NCBI GenBank assembly: GCA_015680685.1 | Contig: MNCI01004338.1 | Span: forward strand, 10,316 to 74,315 | Origin: Gnetum montanum | Taxonomy: Eukaryota > Streptophyta > Gnetopsida > Gnetales > Gnetaceae | DNA: 64,000 bases | Reading direction: 5' to 3' | Shown here: positions 24,356-36,232 of the stretch, piece after piece | Position numbering within the stretch: the stretch's first letter is position 1 | Layout of the letters: every line of letters begins with the position of its first letter | Notes under the pieces: generated by a model | What the model was told of the DNA's origin: nothing | The model's database searches: none | The model's input: the letters and a program-made list of their open reading frames with translations, nothing else | Made by a program: the position numbers and the translations under genes

Positions 24356-25135
24356 TTGAGGTCGACATCTCTAGGATTTCATGCCAATGACATTAACCGA
24401 GATGAAAAAATAGGAGAGGCTACTACTGCCCCTATGTTTATAACAATACAAGTTAACCAATTAAAGATACATAGGGTGCACATCGATGATGGGGTGGAAA
24501 CAAATGTAATACCTTTCCCTGTCATCAAACGACTGGGCCTCACGAAACAAATACAGTGAACAAAAACATCATTCTTGAAATCTTTCAGTGGTTCCCGTGT
24601 CGTGGTAAAAGGCATGGTTACCTTGGATTTCATAGCAGGGGACCAGTTCCCCACATTGGCCAAATTCGTAGTCGTGGATGAGATGCCGGGGTTCAATCTG
24701 ATTTTGGGATGGCCTTGGTTAGCTCAACTAAAAGTCGTATCCTCACCGATCCATCAAGAAATTCACCTACCTTATGAAGGTGGTGAAATCGTCATACGTG
24801 AGGATGTGGCAACATCACTTACTTCCTTACACGTAGGAACGAACCAAGGGTTAGAGGTTGAACTCTCTAAACCTAAGAAAGACACCACCAGTGAAACCCA
24901 AGACATTGGTCAATCTCCAACCTGCGACCTTCCTAAGACAGAGGAAGCATCAGAAGATGCAGACATAGGAGCCATTCCCGCAAATGTCTCTTGGTCAAAA
25001 CTACCCTTTGACGTATCTAGTGAGGGAGATGGCGAGTACAAGATCATACCTACACTTCCCACCCTTCACAGTAAATTACGAAAATTAAAGAAACAGATCA
25101 AAAACCAGGACAAACCATCAAGCATCCGAAAATGA
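24356..25135 (+). pseudogene. pro: Aspartic protease of element B (degenerate)
   Basis: The retropepsin-like protease would cleave Gag-Pol. The frame 24356-24559 has HIDDGVETNVIPFPVIKRLG, aligned with VDDSAGTNVVLYSVIDKLG in element C and with the DDGS-type active site of Tat elements. The active-site loop is altered. The next frame (24575-25135) continues with FKSFSG-like sequence, GDQFPTLAKFVV, then MPGFNLILGWPWLAQ (the second conserved block with the ILG-PWL signature), then an acidic tail. A stop at about 24557 separates the two halves. RT does not follow: 6.2 kb of other sequence lies between. Confidence 0.8.
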
Positions 25136-25330
25136 CGTTAAACTACCACGCATTCGGAATGACATTAAACTACCAAACATTCGTAATGATGTTAAACTAG
25201 CCATGGTCAGAAATGACCGGTTCTTTTAAATTCACTAAAATAACTATAGTCTCCTCCCTTTCTTTGACAAATATGCAATAGTCCATCACGAATTTAAACT
25301 GATGAGTGTGGCTAGAAATGGCCTTAAACT
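25131..25330 (+). repeat. TTAAACTA repeat motif after the protease of element B
   Basis: Four or five loose copies of GACRTTAAACTACC or related words occur (for example at 25133, 25158, 25187 and 25321). They match the core of the arrays before the 3' ends of B (42557-42860) and C (35070-35350). Confidence 0.55.
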
Positions 25331-25643
25331 AGAGCACAGTACATTATCTATTTACCAAAATCTCACTACGTCATTATCATTTACATTTTGCAAATTATGA
25401 TTTCCGTTTATCTTATGTTTACCAGTTACGATTCCAGTTTACATTTACGTTTACAAATAAACTTGAAAAAATGAAAAAATATATATAAATATATGTAATA
25501 CGGAGTGTTAACATGGAAATAGGATGACGACATATTGATCATGTTATATCTATTCTCACACATTCCAAAAACAACAAAACCAGTAAAAAAATTAAAAAAA
25601 AATTGACAAAAACTGACAAGACTAACAAGACTAACAAGCCATA

Positions 25644-28600
25644 TTATGCATTAGTATTAGGAGGGGGCTGGTCCCCAAACTCCTCTATGTCATTAGCTCC
25701 TGTCCCACTAGGGCTAGCCTCACCACCATCATGTCCCTATAACAAAAAAGAAAAAAAAATAAAAACAAACAAGTAAACACAAACAAACAGATTAAAAATG
25801 CAAAACAATAAAAAATGAATGATGACTAAGGGCAATAAAACGATACAAGACTAAAACACTCACAGGTGAGGAAGGCCTAAGATTAGCTTCCAGGTGACGT
25901 AGAATCTCTTCTTTGGGCATGCATACCTAGTCTTCCTTAAGACCAAGGTCAACATTAGCTAAGGTTTTACCCTTGTCCATTGAAGCCCAGGAAGGGCGCT
26001 CAAGAGAGAACATGCTTGTTGAAGCTTCCCCAAAGGTAGTGGTGATGGATCTTTTAGGAGACCCCTCCACTTCCGTACACTCAATGAAATTTTCATAAGA
26101 AGAGCGCAAGCCTAACCCCTTGATGAACATCTCCATCCAGCAACATTCAACTAATTCCTCTTTCAACCATTTCTTGTATTGATGCTTATGATCTTTCTGA
26201 TCCTAGCCCCATTTACGTACTTTGGATGCAAAAGAATTCTAGTCATGGCACTTCTTATTCAATAAATCCATCTGGGCCCTTTGTTCAGCCAGATCCCAAG
26301 TCACTTGCACCTTGCTATTCAAGATTATCCAAGAACATGCATAGGTGATCTCTGATGTGCACCAAGTACTATCATCGACCAATATAGCAGAGGAAAAATC
26401 ATAATGAGCTTGCAAGTCATTCCTCTCCTCTGTCATTTTCACCAAATCTCCTTCCAATGATTGAACTTCATGTCATAAGTGTTCAATTGAGTTCCTGTAG
26501 GTCCAGAGAGACTTGGCATTCTGAACAACACAACCCAAAACTGCATCATAAATCCCTCTTGGGATCTACTCAATATCTTTAGGCAGTTCAGGGAGAGCAT
26601 CAATATGGGTGGCCTTGGAAGGACTCCATTGAAGCTTTGCACCTACAAGTACAAACATTGCACATATGAATTAATAGAAATCACCAATAAATGCAAAAGC
26701 ACAATGAGTTCAAGCACTTGGTATAAGGCACACACCTAATTCAAGGTGAGTCTATTGCAGACTAGCAACAACATCATTGACGATGCTCGTAACAAGGTCC
26801 ACTTTATTGGGCATTTCAGGCCATCACCTCAATTGCCCAGTGGATGTTGGATCTACATGGGAAGGCACCTCAATCGGGGCCTGTAAATCTAACACATTTG
26901 CTTGAGATGCATGTGCTTCAGGCACTTCAGCATCCATGTTTGGTGTTAGGAGGAGTCATGATAATCAAAACAATATACAAAGCTAAGAAGTACAAAATGT
27001 GGATCAAACTAACCAGACATACCAAGGAGCCTTTGGTTGGTCAGCTCGGGTGGATCACCAAGATGTAGAGACTCATCAAAGAAATTGTCAAAAATAATAT
27101 TCTCTAATCTAAAGTCGTAGCAAGTATCACTCCCATGGAGTCTATTTCATCCTCTTCCCGTAAGATAGGAATATCCTCAGTTACCTCTTCTCTTATTTCC
27201 TCCTCTTCATCTAGCCCAGTGATAACCATTTTAGGCTCACCCATTAGAGATAATTTAGTCCTTTCCCTCTTGGGGGTACCCTCTGTTAGCATCAATAAAT
27301 CTAAAGTTAGCATGACATAATAGGTATGCATATTTATGTAAGCAAATAAATTCAAAAGGCGATAAAAACACTTAAAGAAAAAATACTTACATGCTCCTAG
27401 CAAGATGAATCAGATCTTCTTTACCCTTGATAGTCTCACCTCTGTAGTAGGTTCCCTTGAGCGCTCAGCCCTTCTCACCTTAGCCTTGTCCTTCCCGACG
27501 GTCTCCTAAATCAAGCGCTTAGCTCTCCTAATAGTTGTGTGTAGTTTAGGTGGTTCCAACCTCAAGCTATTGTGCGAATGGTGGGAACGACTAGCTGCAT
27601 CCCCTGTTGTGATAGAGACTGACTCTTCGATGCCTTAAGGTGGATCTTGGGATCTAGTGGTGCTAAATAGATGATGAATCTAGGGGCGAGACAACTGTGA
27701 ACAATCCCTTAACACATAATGATTATCTCCATAGAGCACTAAGAACTTAGCAAACCTATGAAGATAGCCCACGAAAAAGGCAAAGGTAAAGTGGGATTTA
27801 GCATTAACATTGGAACGTAGCCTAATGAAATCTCCACGGAGACCTAATCCAAGGAACTGTGCCCAATTGTAGTGCATACCAGTCTCTAAGACTGAGTGCA
27901 TAACATGTGCAGACTCAAATCTAAGACTTCTTACTTGAGAAAGAGACTTAGGGAATGCTCGTGCTCTAAAGAGAGGGTACAAAAAATTTACCTCCATCGA
28001 GCAAGTATTAGCTTACATGGAAAAACCCTTAGGACCTCATCGTACACCTAGCTAGTCTTCAAGTTCCTTGATCACGTAGCCTTCTTTAGTTGCTCTATCT
28101 ATTGCCACCTTAGCACCATCCGCTGGTACGTTGAAAAGATCAAAAAAGAATTCGGTAGTTAGGTGGGAAGACACCTTAACTCCCTGAACTCATGTATTAA
28201 AATAGGAGACATCATCGTTAAAAGAGTCAACGATGCAAACCATTTCATTCATGGGAACGTTAGGAGTCAAGGCACTAAATAGGTCCATCAAGCCTGCATT
28301 GGTAAGACGACTGATGATTTTTTCAGGTGCCTTTTTGTGTAGCCACTGTTGTGACTCCTCTGTCTCTCCAAACTTCATAAAGAGAGTGGCCTTAGTGCAC
28401 TCGGATATGATGGTAACCCCATTAGGGAAAATAGTCACTGTAGAAAAGAAAAAAAGAGACATTGAGCAAAAAATTAAGAGGATGATAAGCAATGATGTAA
28501 CAAAGATGAAAACAAAGCCTGGAACACAATCATTTACCATTAGCAAATGGAGTAGGCACATTTGGTGCAGGATCAACCATTTGAGGAAAAACGGGCCCAC

Positions 28601-30741
28601 CAGGAGACCAATCCTCATGCAGCCAGCCGCAAACTTGACAACGTTCAAAGGCCCTAGAGAATTGCTTAGGATAATTGACAATAGCATCCTTGGTTTGATC
28701 TAGCACCGTAGCACGAAGAGTGGGGTCCATCATGAATGCCTCCAAGGCTGTGTGTGCTAAAGCAAGCCCACTATCATCCTCATGCAATCCATGCTCATCA
28801 AAATGAGGCCTACGAAGGAAAAGGTATTCATATGTAAACAATGATATAATGCTAAAAGAACCAAAGTTAAGACAAGTATAAAAGAGCATACCTGTCCACT
28901 TTGTACACTATTCTAGGTGGATTTTGGAACAATGTATACACATGGAAAGCTAAAAGAAGAGTGCTACTACTATTGTAATGGCTGCAAGATGGTAATCTGC
29001 ACACATGGGTCAAAGGAAGTGTAGATCTAGGACCTTCAGGAGCGCCTCCATTGAATATATATAGTTCCTTGTCTATGTCAACAATGAAGGCTAGCATGCC
29101 TCGTGTTGATCTGGGCAACATGGTCTCAACAATATCACGAGTCAGTTGTTCACTCAAATGAGACCATATGACAACGCTGAAATTCTACAAAATGAATGAT
29201 AAAAATGCACCAACATTTGGACGAAACCATATTACATGAGGCCCTATTCGCATGTCATAACGAGGCGTGTTCGGTTCCAAAGGGTCGAACCAAGATAGCA
29301 CATTGACAAGTTCAACCACAAGGAGAAAAGGCTTAAGTCCCCTGCATAGAGCCAGAACCTTAGGTAAGTAAATAAAAACATATAAAACGTATAAATTAAA
29401 AATAAAATAATATAAGGTAAATAAATAAACCCAACAAGTAAATAATATTCAACACACAAGACCACCCCATAAGACAAGAACACTAGTATTCATTTAGTGT
29501 GTTTAACGCTCACTGGGGTACATTAAAAATCCATTTCACAGTAAACCAATAAACAAGTACAAGTATAGAACATGCACCTTCATGGAAATAAAGTGCAAAC
29601 TATTTATCCCAAGGAAGCAACAAATGATATATACATATAACCAACAACATCCAGCAAACAATTTACATCTTCCTTGTCCACTCACGCTGCGACTCACTCT
29701 GCAATTCCCAGGGACTCACGCTACAACTCACATTGCAATTCCCAGGGACATACGTTGTAGTTCCCAGGGAAACACTATAGTTTACTCACACTGCAGTGCA
29801 CACACTAGTTCTAGTGGAAAACTCATGTCGCAGTTCACATTGCAATTCCTTGTTTCCTCAAGTCGTTGCCCCCTCAAGGTGCAGTTTTTGGGCACCCACG
29901 CTCACACTACACCCTGTGCCTGCCAATAACTCACAATGAGCTTGCCTTGCAGCATGAAAACTTGAGCTTGACGCACATTCAAACACCAAATTCCAGACAC
30001 TCATGTCACAGGTCACACTGGGTGTCCTACATTCCCTTGCACTTTCTCTCCACAGTAGCTCACGCTATGCCCTGCATCTCCCTAAGCTCAACACCAAACT
30101 TACCACTCCTCACATGCCCTATAACGTCATATAAAACCCTCCAGTACGTTGTCCAAAGCCCCTTAAACCCCCGTGCATGCCTTGCAATACACATTCGTGC
30201 CCCACTCAATGTTAAATAATGCCCTCTCAACCTCCGCACCCAACTCACGTCCTCACCACTCATGCTAGGCGTGCCCTAGGTCGCTCACACTGATTGATCC
30301 TATTCAATGAATAAATAATATAAAAATAAGAAATTTTGTAGGCTTGAGCGTGCCTTTTCCATTACTCACGCTACCCACACTCACGCCATTGCCCAAAACT
30401 ACAACCACAAAAAAATGGAAAGCTCCAAAACCCCAATAGCATCCTGACACCTGAAATTTACAATGAAAATCCGTGATATAAACACCAAAATCCAATAAAA
30501 TTTTCACTCTGAAACCATACCAAAAATGGCGGCCCTAATGGCTCATGCTGTACTCATGCTACGATTGAATGGTGTCAAAAAAATAAGAACGAAAGAAAAC
30601 ATACCTGCATAGGGTCCCCGCCCATGATGAAATCCTAGGTTGAGGAAGATGTTGGAGTAGTTCTTCACTCTCCTCTACGAACGACAAGTTAGCCTACTTC
30701 TTCCCCTTACCTTGGCTTGATTTCTCTTTCCCCTTCATCAT
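25644..30741 (-). pseudogene. Antisense eight-exon gene inside element B; N-terminal FCP1/NIF-like HAD domain
   Basis: Exons (minus): 30741-30605, 29341-28892, 28809-28538, 28437-27391, 27300-27023, 26924-26736 (acceptor weak), 26642-25864, 25736-25644 (ends TAA). All introns are GT-AG, and phase is kept at every junction. The product is about 1080 residues. Exon 1 is Lys/Ser-rich (MKGKEKSSQGKGKK). Exons 2-3 resemble the NLI-interacting-factor/FCP1 phosphatase fold: KPFLLVVELVNVL where the DxD motif should be, RPNVGAFLSFIL, FSVVIWSHLSE, and STLLLAFHVYTLFQNPPR where VDDSPxKxxxNPPR is expected. The catalytic Asp residues are absent, so it would be a pseudo-enzyme. Exon 4 (about 349 residues) is unassigned. 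Exon 5 is acidic, exon 7 looks coiled-coil, and exon 8 is short and acidic. At least a dozen stops and one frameshift (exon 5) break it now. It lies between PR and RT of B and is absent from C. Confidence 0.7.
29670..30310. repeat. CTCACGCT-type short repeats within intron 1 of the antisense gene
   Basis: Words such as ACTCACGCTGC, CTCACACTGC, CAATTCCCAGGGA (three times near 29700-29770) and GCTCACACTG are scattered here. They are the same ACGCTG-type vocabulary as the B LTR. No gene is seen on the plus strand. Confidence 0.5.
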
Positions 30742-30744
30742 TGT

Positions 30745-30900
30745 GGTCACTCACGATGTTGCTCATGCTACTCACGCTCTATATTGTGGTCACACTGCTT
30801 GCTCACACTACTCATGCTCTGTACCGTGGTCACGCTGCTTGCTCATGCTACTCATGCTATGGAAGTTTGCTCATGCTAGTCACGTTGTTGCTCTCCAAAA
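30745..30900. repeat. Tandem array just 5' of the antisense gene's exon 1
   Basis: Three to four loose units contain GTGGTCAC, TGCTTGCTCA and TACTCATGCT or ACTCACGCT. The array begins within a few bases of the first ATG (30741, minus), so it occupies the 5' UTR or promoter position of the antisense gene. Confidence 0.6.
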
Positions 30901-31154
30901 AAAGACAAAAATGACATTCACTCACTTTGAAACCTCTTTTAAACCCCCCCTATTCACCCACTTTATTTTATTTCATTTTCATCCATGCCTGATTACCTTT
31001 TGCTTTATTTTGTTTTATCTTTCATTATGATTATAGTTTGTTGCAGTCTTATTTTTACAGTCCAAAAAAAAATCTCTTACAAATTAATTATTTACACAAA
31101 AACTCGACAATTAATAGTATTATATACACCTATGTATAACATAAAAAATAGCAA

Positions 31155-31260
31155 GGATATCATTGGCCCAATATGACCTAAAACTGTCATGGATGGCCCA
31201 GTATGGCCTAAAATTGCCATAGATGCCCTGGTATGGCCTAAAACTACCATTACATTCCAC
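31155..31260 (+). repeat. Three copies of a 37 bp TATGGCCTAAAACTGCCAT unit
   Basis: Units at about 31165, 31201 and 31232 contain CCCARTATGACCTAAAACT or TATGGCCTAAAACTACCAT. The TAAAACT core resembles the TAAACT motif of the other B and C arrays. The array lies between the antisense gene and the RT region. Confidence 0.65.
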
Positions 31261-31365
31261 AATTTTGTTGGACTAATCATGTGAAACTTATCTATGTCTA
31301 AAACCTTCTTCACCAAGAAAATGTTGCTCACTTTGCTCCTGGTTTAAATTGGTAGGAGCAATACC

Positions 31366-32674
31366 ATGGCAACCAAGAATAGCTTATCAACATTTTCTCT
31401 CAATGGACCACATGGAAAAGTAACAAGGAAAATCAATCTAGAATCCTTGGATCTAGACCCATCTGCTTACATAAATTTAATAGCATCCACTCAAGAAATG
31501 TCAAACTGGTCTGAAAACATGATGAGGACTTTAGATATAGAGGCCAACAATATCACCAAGGATCTTCTTACTGAAGTCTCTATTACCACTTCCAATGATA
31601 AAACTAGAACATTAAAATTAAGTGCCTTACTAGACACACAACTCGCTAGTGATATCACTCAGGATTTGAAAGACAACATAAAGATGTTTGTGTGGTCTTA
31701 TATTAACATGCTAGGGTTGGACCCTCGAATCGTCCAACATAACATCATCCTTGATGAAAAAATTAAACCGATGAAACAAAAAGCATGAAAGGTTAGACCT
31801 GAGGTAGCGTTAGCAATCCATGATGAAATCACAAAGCTCTGTCAAGTTGGTTTCATCCAGGTTGTTGACTATTTTGACTGGATATCAAACATTGTTGTAG
31901 TCCCTAAGAAAAACGTTAGCATACGCATATGCATTGACTTACGTGATCTCAACACAACCACTATAAAGGATAACTTCTCACTACCTAGCATCAATCAACT
32001 CCTTGACACAACTGCTGGGCATGCATTGTTATCCTTTATGGATGGATTTTTGGGATACAACCAAATAAGAATCAATCTAGAGCATTAACTCAGAACAACC
32101 TTCATGACACCTTGGGGTACATTCTGCTATACAATGATGTCGTTTGGCCTTAAGAATGTAGGTGCTACATATCAATGAGTAATGACATACATATTTAGCG
32201 ATTACATGCTTGATTTGCTCAACGATTATGTTGATGACCTTGCAGTTAAGTCTAAAACAACCGACCAACACATAAAGGATCTAGACTTAGTGCTTAAACA
32301 TTGTCTTAAACATGACCTTAGACTCAACCCGAAGAAGTGTGTATTTTGTGTTAAAACAAGCAAAATTCTTGGCTTCGTAGTCTCTGAAACAGGGATACAA
32401 GTAGACCTCGATAAGGTTAAAGCAATAACTAGTATGCAACCACCTAGGAACCTTACCGAATTACGTGGTCTGCAAGGTAGACTACAATTCATCAGATGAT
32501 TTATTGCAAAAATGACGGATAAGTTGAAACCCATGCAGCACTTACTATGAAAGAATGTGCATTTACAATGGACTCAACAGTGCCAGGAAGCATTTGAAAA
32601 CATAAAAATGGAGCTGGCTCAACTGCCAATAGTTCATCCCCAGCAAAGCGATAAACCTTTTTACATCTACCTCG
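31366..32674 (+). pseudogene. pol: Reverse transcriptase of element B (interrupted by element C)
   Basis: RT copies the element RNA to DNA. The leading segment (31366-31788) is the connector before RT. The core follows: GFIQVVDYFDWISNIVVVPKK, then IRICIDLRDLN, then SLPSINQLLD, LSFMDGFLGYNQI, TPWGTFCY, and the catalytic YVDDL at 32227-32241 with the two aspartates intact. ILGFVVSETGI and RNLTELRGLQGRLQFI follow. In-frame stops at about 31786, 32086, 32177 and 32498 are mostly one transition from CAA or CGA. The frame ends at the CCTCG site where C inserted and continues in RNase H at 40697. Confidence 0.9.
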
Positions 32675-33914
32675 TGTACCGTCCAAAATCGTTGGTCTCC
32701 GGCTGGAATGAAACAGAAACCAGGAGATCCCTAGACAAGCACAGAAGACCCTACCTTCACGTGAGGGCAATCTGGAATTAACGAAGGCAGAGTACCTTGA
32801 GTGGTCCGCACGCAGATTAGGCAAGGATTTCCCCGAACGTACATCGATGTGCTATACGCTGGGTTATACGTAAATGGCGTAACTAAGGTAAAACAAAGCG
32901 TAAATAGCATAACTAGTATAAACAGAGCGTAAACATATGAGGGCGTAAACAGTAAACATGCAACAATTAATGAAAAAATGTAACAGATTCTAGGAAGAAA
33001 ATGCAGCAATATTATTGCAAAGTGAGAGTTACAATGCACCGGTCTAACGTAGTTGTGGCTTTCACACAAGGCAGACAAATAGCCCCGGTGGATGTAGGGA
33101 TGACTGTGTGCTGGTTCAAACTGCATGCATAGCATAGAAGCTGTATGCTCAGCGTACAGGGTTGAGGTCCAGCATACAAGGTTCTCTGCTTTGGTTCTTA
33201 GTGTCTCTATTTTTTTCTCCAGTTTGTTCCAAATTGCCGACCCTGATCTAATGAAAAATTGGGGTTTTTATACATGTTTGGTCATTAGACTTGGTTTGGG
33301 TGACATGTGGTGCATTGACTGGGTGCAAAAGAATAAAATTTACAAGTGTACATGTTACATTTGCTGGGCGTATATGCTGTGGATGTTGGGCGTATACGCT
33401 GTGGATGTTGTATTTCTGAGTTGATGCCTTGTACCAAGTCTTGCTCTGCAGTGCTGTCTCTATGCTATCTTCAGGGATTGCATGTCGGGCGTATACATCA
33501 GTCGTACCTGCTGAGTGTACATGTGAGGCATGTACTCTGGGTGTGTATGCTGGGCGTATATGCTAGGAAATATGAACTTGAGCATATACACTAGGCGTAT
33601 ACACTGAGAATGTAAACTTGAGCGTATACGCTGGGCATATATGCTGAGAATGTAAACTTGAGCATATACGCTGGGCCTATATGCTGAGAATGTATACTTA
33701 GTGAAAACTAAGTATCTTGATCTCCGAAGTTGCCATGTTTGAAACCAGATGTCGCTGCAGTCATTTGTGGGTCCCAGGGACCTACTTCTTGTTAAGTTCA
33801 ACTCCGCTTGAAACTGTCTATGGGGCCCTCAAGCTTTAGTCATGTTGGGGAGCATCATGACTTAGCTCGATTCTTGTTGGAGAAGTACTAAGCTCAGAAT
33901 TTTGTGGTGTTTCA
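32675..33914 (-). repeat. 3' LTR of element C (left copy)
   Basis: The LTR is 1240 bp, TGAAACACC to TACA on the minus strand. A tandem array of about 35 bp units with GCGTATACGC and GAGAATGTAAACTTGAGC is at 33480-33700. A TATA-like TATAAAAA (minus) lies near 33268. Confidence 0.92.
33480..33700. repeat. GCGTATACGC tandem array in the left C LTR
   Basis: Units of 30-35 bp are built from GGCGTATAYGCTG, GAGAATGTAAACTTGAGC and ATATACGCTGGG. The centre GCGTATACGC is a perfect palindrome. The right LTR (40265-40470) has a matching array with a different number and order of units, so copy number changed after insertion or by slippage. Confidence 0.8.
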
Positions 33915-33931
33915 TTAGCCCCTCTTTGTTG
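33915..33931 (-). promoter_or_regulatory. Polypurine tract of element C
   Basis: Minus-strand CAACAAAGAGGGGCTAA lies directly before the LTR start TGAAACACC. Element B has CAACAAAGAGGGGTAAA in the same place (44087-44103). Confidence 0.85.
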
Positions 33932-34451
33932 ACGCTTGGAGGAATCAACCCGAGAAGCGTCGACAAAGAAGTACAAAACACCATAAGCAACTTAGTAGCA
34001 TTGTCCTTCGACACTTGGCCAGATGTCATCAAACCGTGTTCAGTAGTACATGGGATTGGAGAAATGAAGTATGTAGCTGGATAGGGAAATGAAAATTTTG
34101 GGGATTGGGACCTGATCAAGGGATTGTGCATGGTAAAGGGGATGCTCTGGTGTGTATACGGGTTATGCTGATCCTTGTTAATAGCCATTATTTAGCAGAC
34201 TTGGAATCAAGACATGAGATGTGCGTCCTTTGGCGGAACAAGACTCTTGTTTAGTGTTTAAGAGAACTTGTTTGCCACGTGATGGTGGGTTGCGTTCTCT
34301 AGAGGAATAGGCCCCTTGTTTGGTGTTAAAGAGAACCTGTTGGCGGAGAGCCAAAGCTATGCAATGAGATGTTACTTGAGCTTTTGAGACATGAGTGTTT
34401 GTTTTCAAGACAACTGCTTTCCCGCCTAAGGCTTATGGGAAGTGCCAAGGG

Positions 34452-34575
34452 TCTTGTTGTTCATTTTGCTCTTTGCTCTTTACTCTTTTCTTTTTCTTTG
34501 CCTTTTTTTTTGTTTTGTCTTTCTCTTTTTTTTTTTTTGTCTCTTTATTTTTTGGCAAGAGCTTTCTTTCAATTT
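34452..34575 (-). other. A/G-rich tract in the 3' region of element C
   Basis: On the element's sense (minus) strand this is over 100 nt of almost pure A and G, made of AAAGAAAA-like words. Element B has the same kind of tract at the matching position (43418-43580). ORFs in either strand across it are low-complexity artefacts. Confidence 0.7.
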
Positions 34576-35059
34576 TTCACTCATGTTCATGTGCCATATT
34601 GTGTGTTGCAATTGCTTAAGAGTATCGCAGCGTGTAACAGTGTGCTCAAAGTTTTGGGGTGGACTGGGTGTATCTGGGAACTGTAACTAGGTAGGAAAGG
34701 GAATAAGAGTGTTGGGGAAATGGAGAATGTATTGGGAACGAGGAATGTACTTTTTAATAGATTGATTAACTTGGTTGCGTGCATCAGAAACAATGTGACA
34801 CCTTGTCATCGTGATAAAGTGTATCCATGTACGAGCACCACTGGGTGTCATCCTACAAACACAACTCCAAGAAGATAAGAAAACCACAAGTGAATGAGTT
34901 AGCGAACACTTCAGGCATGAATGTGACTAATGCAAATGGAGGCACCATGTGAAACTTAAGGTAAAAAAATGAGCAGCAATAGTGTTGTCAGAGCCGGTGT
35001 GATGAATGATGTAGCAAGCATTGATGAAGAAATGTCATGAATTACAGCAGCAGATGAAT

Positions 35060-35350
35060 GTGCCAAAAATGATCTGGCCAGTTTATAGTCTTAGTGGACT
35101 ATCGTGGGTTAGTTTTACATCATAACCCGTTGGACGTTGCCAGTTTATCGTCGTAGCGGATGGTACAATGCTAGTTTATAGTCGTGGCAAACTATGAAGA
35201 GGCAAGCTAGTTTATAGTCTTAGTGGACTCTAGTGAATGAGTGTGATAGTTTAGTGTCTTGTCGGACAAAGCTTTGTGGTGTCGATTTACTGTCATGATG
35301 CCAGGACATTTTGTGGTATCAGTTTTAAGTCATGATGCCAGGACTGCTCT
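35060..35350 (-). repeat. 3' repeat array of element C
   Basis: On the sense (minus) strand there are about seven loose 35-45 bp units with cores such as CATGACTTAAAACTGATACC and CTAAGACTATAAACTAGC. The unit order matches the array of element B at 42557-42860, so the array predates the split of the two elements. Confidence 0.8.
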
Positions 35351-35599
35351 GTGTGGATGCATGCGTGTGCGTCTGTATGATCCTGTAAACAAAAGCTACT
35401 AGAGAAAATAATATTAAATAGTAACTACAAAAAACATGAACTGAAATGCACCTATAAATATAAAATAATGTGAAACAGTGGTAGTTTAAGGCCTTTTCAG
35501 GCCATGAGAGAATGCATAAGCTAATACAATACAAACTAAGGTGACATATGCACAACGAAAAAAGGTGAAGAGTAGGCGAAGATCAGACATGTCTTTGGT

Positions 35600-36232
35600 C
35601 GCAAGGGAGTCTTGATTATGTGGTTGTTTCTTAGTCAGACATGGTCTAGGAGGCATGCTAGTTTGCTCTAGGAGGCTTTCAGTTTTTACCCCTCGTTCGG
35701 GGATTTTAGCTCTAGGTGTTGTGTTTGTTTTTGTAGGTGTTGCTTCAAGAGGCTCCTCTCTCAAGACTTGTGACATGTCTATGTTGTGGTCAGCTTGAAA
35801 GGGAGTGTTGTCACCATGTATAATGACTTGTCCACCTTCGTATGGAAGGTGGATTTCTTGATGTATCGGTGAGAAAATGGCTCGTTGTTGTGCTAGCCAA
35901 GGTCTACTAAGAATCATGTTGAAACTGGGCATCTCTTCTATGACAGTGAATTCTGCGCTGGTGGGGAATTGTTCTCCTACCACAAAGGCTAAGTTGATTG
36001 TGCCCTTAACTATGACACATGATCCATTGAAAGATTTTAAACACATGGTTTCTGTTGGCATGATCTCATCTGCCATGCCTAGTTTGTCGATAACGGAGTA
36101 TAGAACTACGTTTGTTCCCGCACTATCATCAACATGCACTCTGCGAATTGTACATTGCCCAACACGTACAAATCGATAATGGAGCTGTTGTGACTTTTCC
36201 TTGTTCAGGGTTACATTTAACTGCATCATCAC
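35600..36232 (-). pseudogene. pro: Aspartic protease of element C
   Basis: The open frame runs from 36232 to 35486 (minus, 248 codons). RVHVDDSAGTNVVLYSVIDK carries the active-site region: the usual D-x-G-S is here DDSAGTN, so the loop is altered. The second block GEQFPTSAEFTVIEEMPSF and LSRPWLAQ follows, with the expected Gly of ILG replaced by Ser-Arg. HQEIHLPYEGG is shared word for word with element B. After the protease the frame runs into a hydrophobic tail and then the 3' region, with no RT. Confidence 0.8.

Noticed and set aside
29582-30219. Plus-strand open frames rich in Pro, His and Thr
   Set aside because: They lie in intron 1 of the antisense gene and follow the CTCACGCT repeats; no domain.
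34369-34690. Plus-strand hydrophobic open frames that look like membrane segments
   Set aside because: They are the complement of the A/G-rich tract of element C; Phe and Leu come from the T runs.
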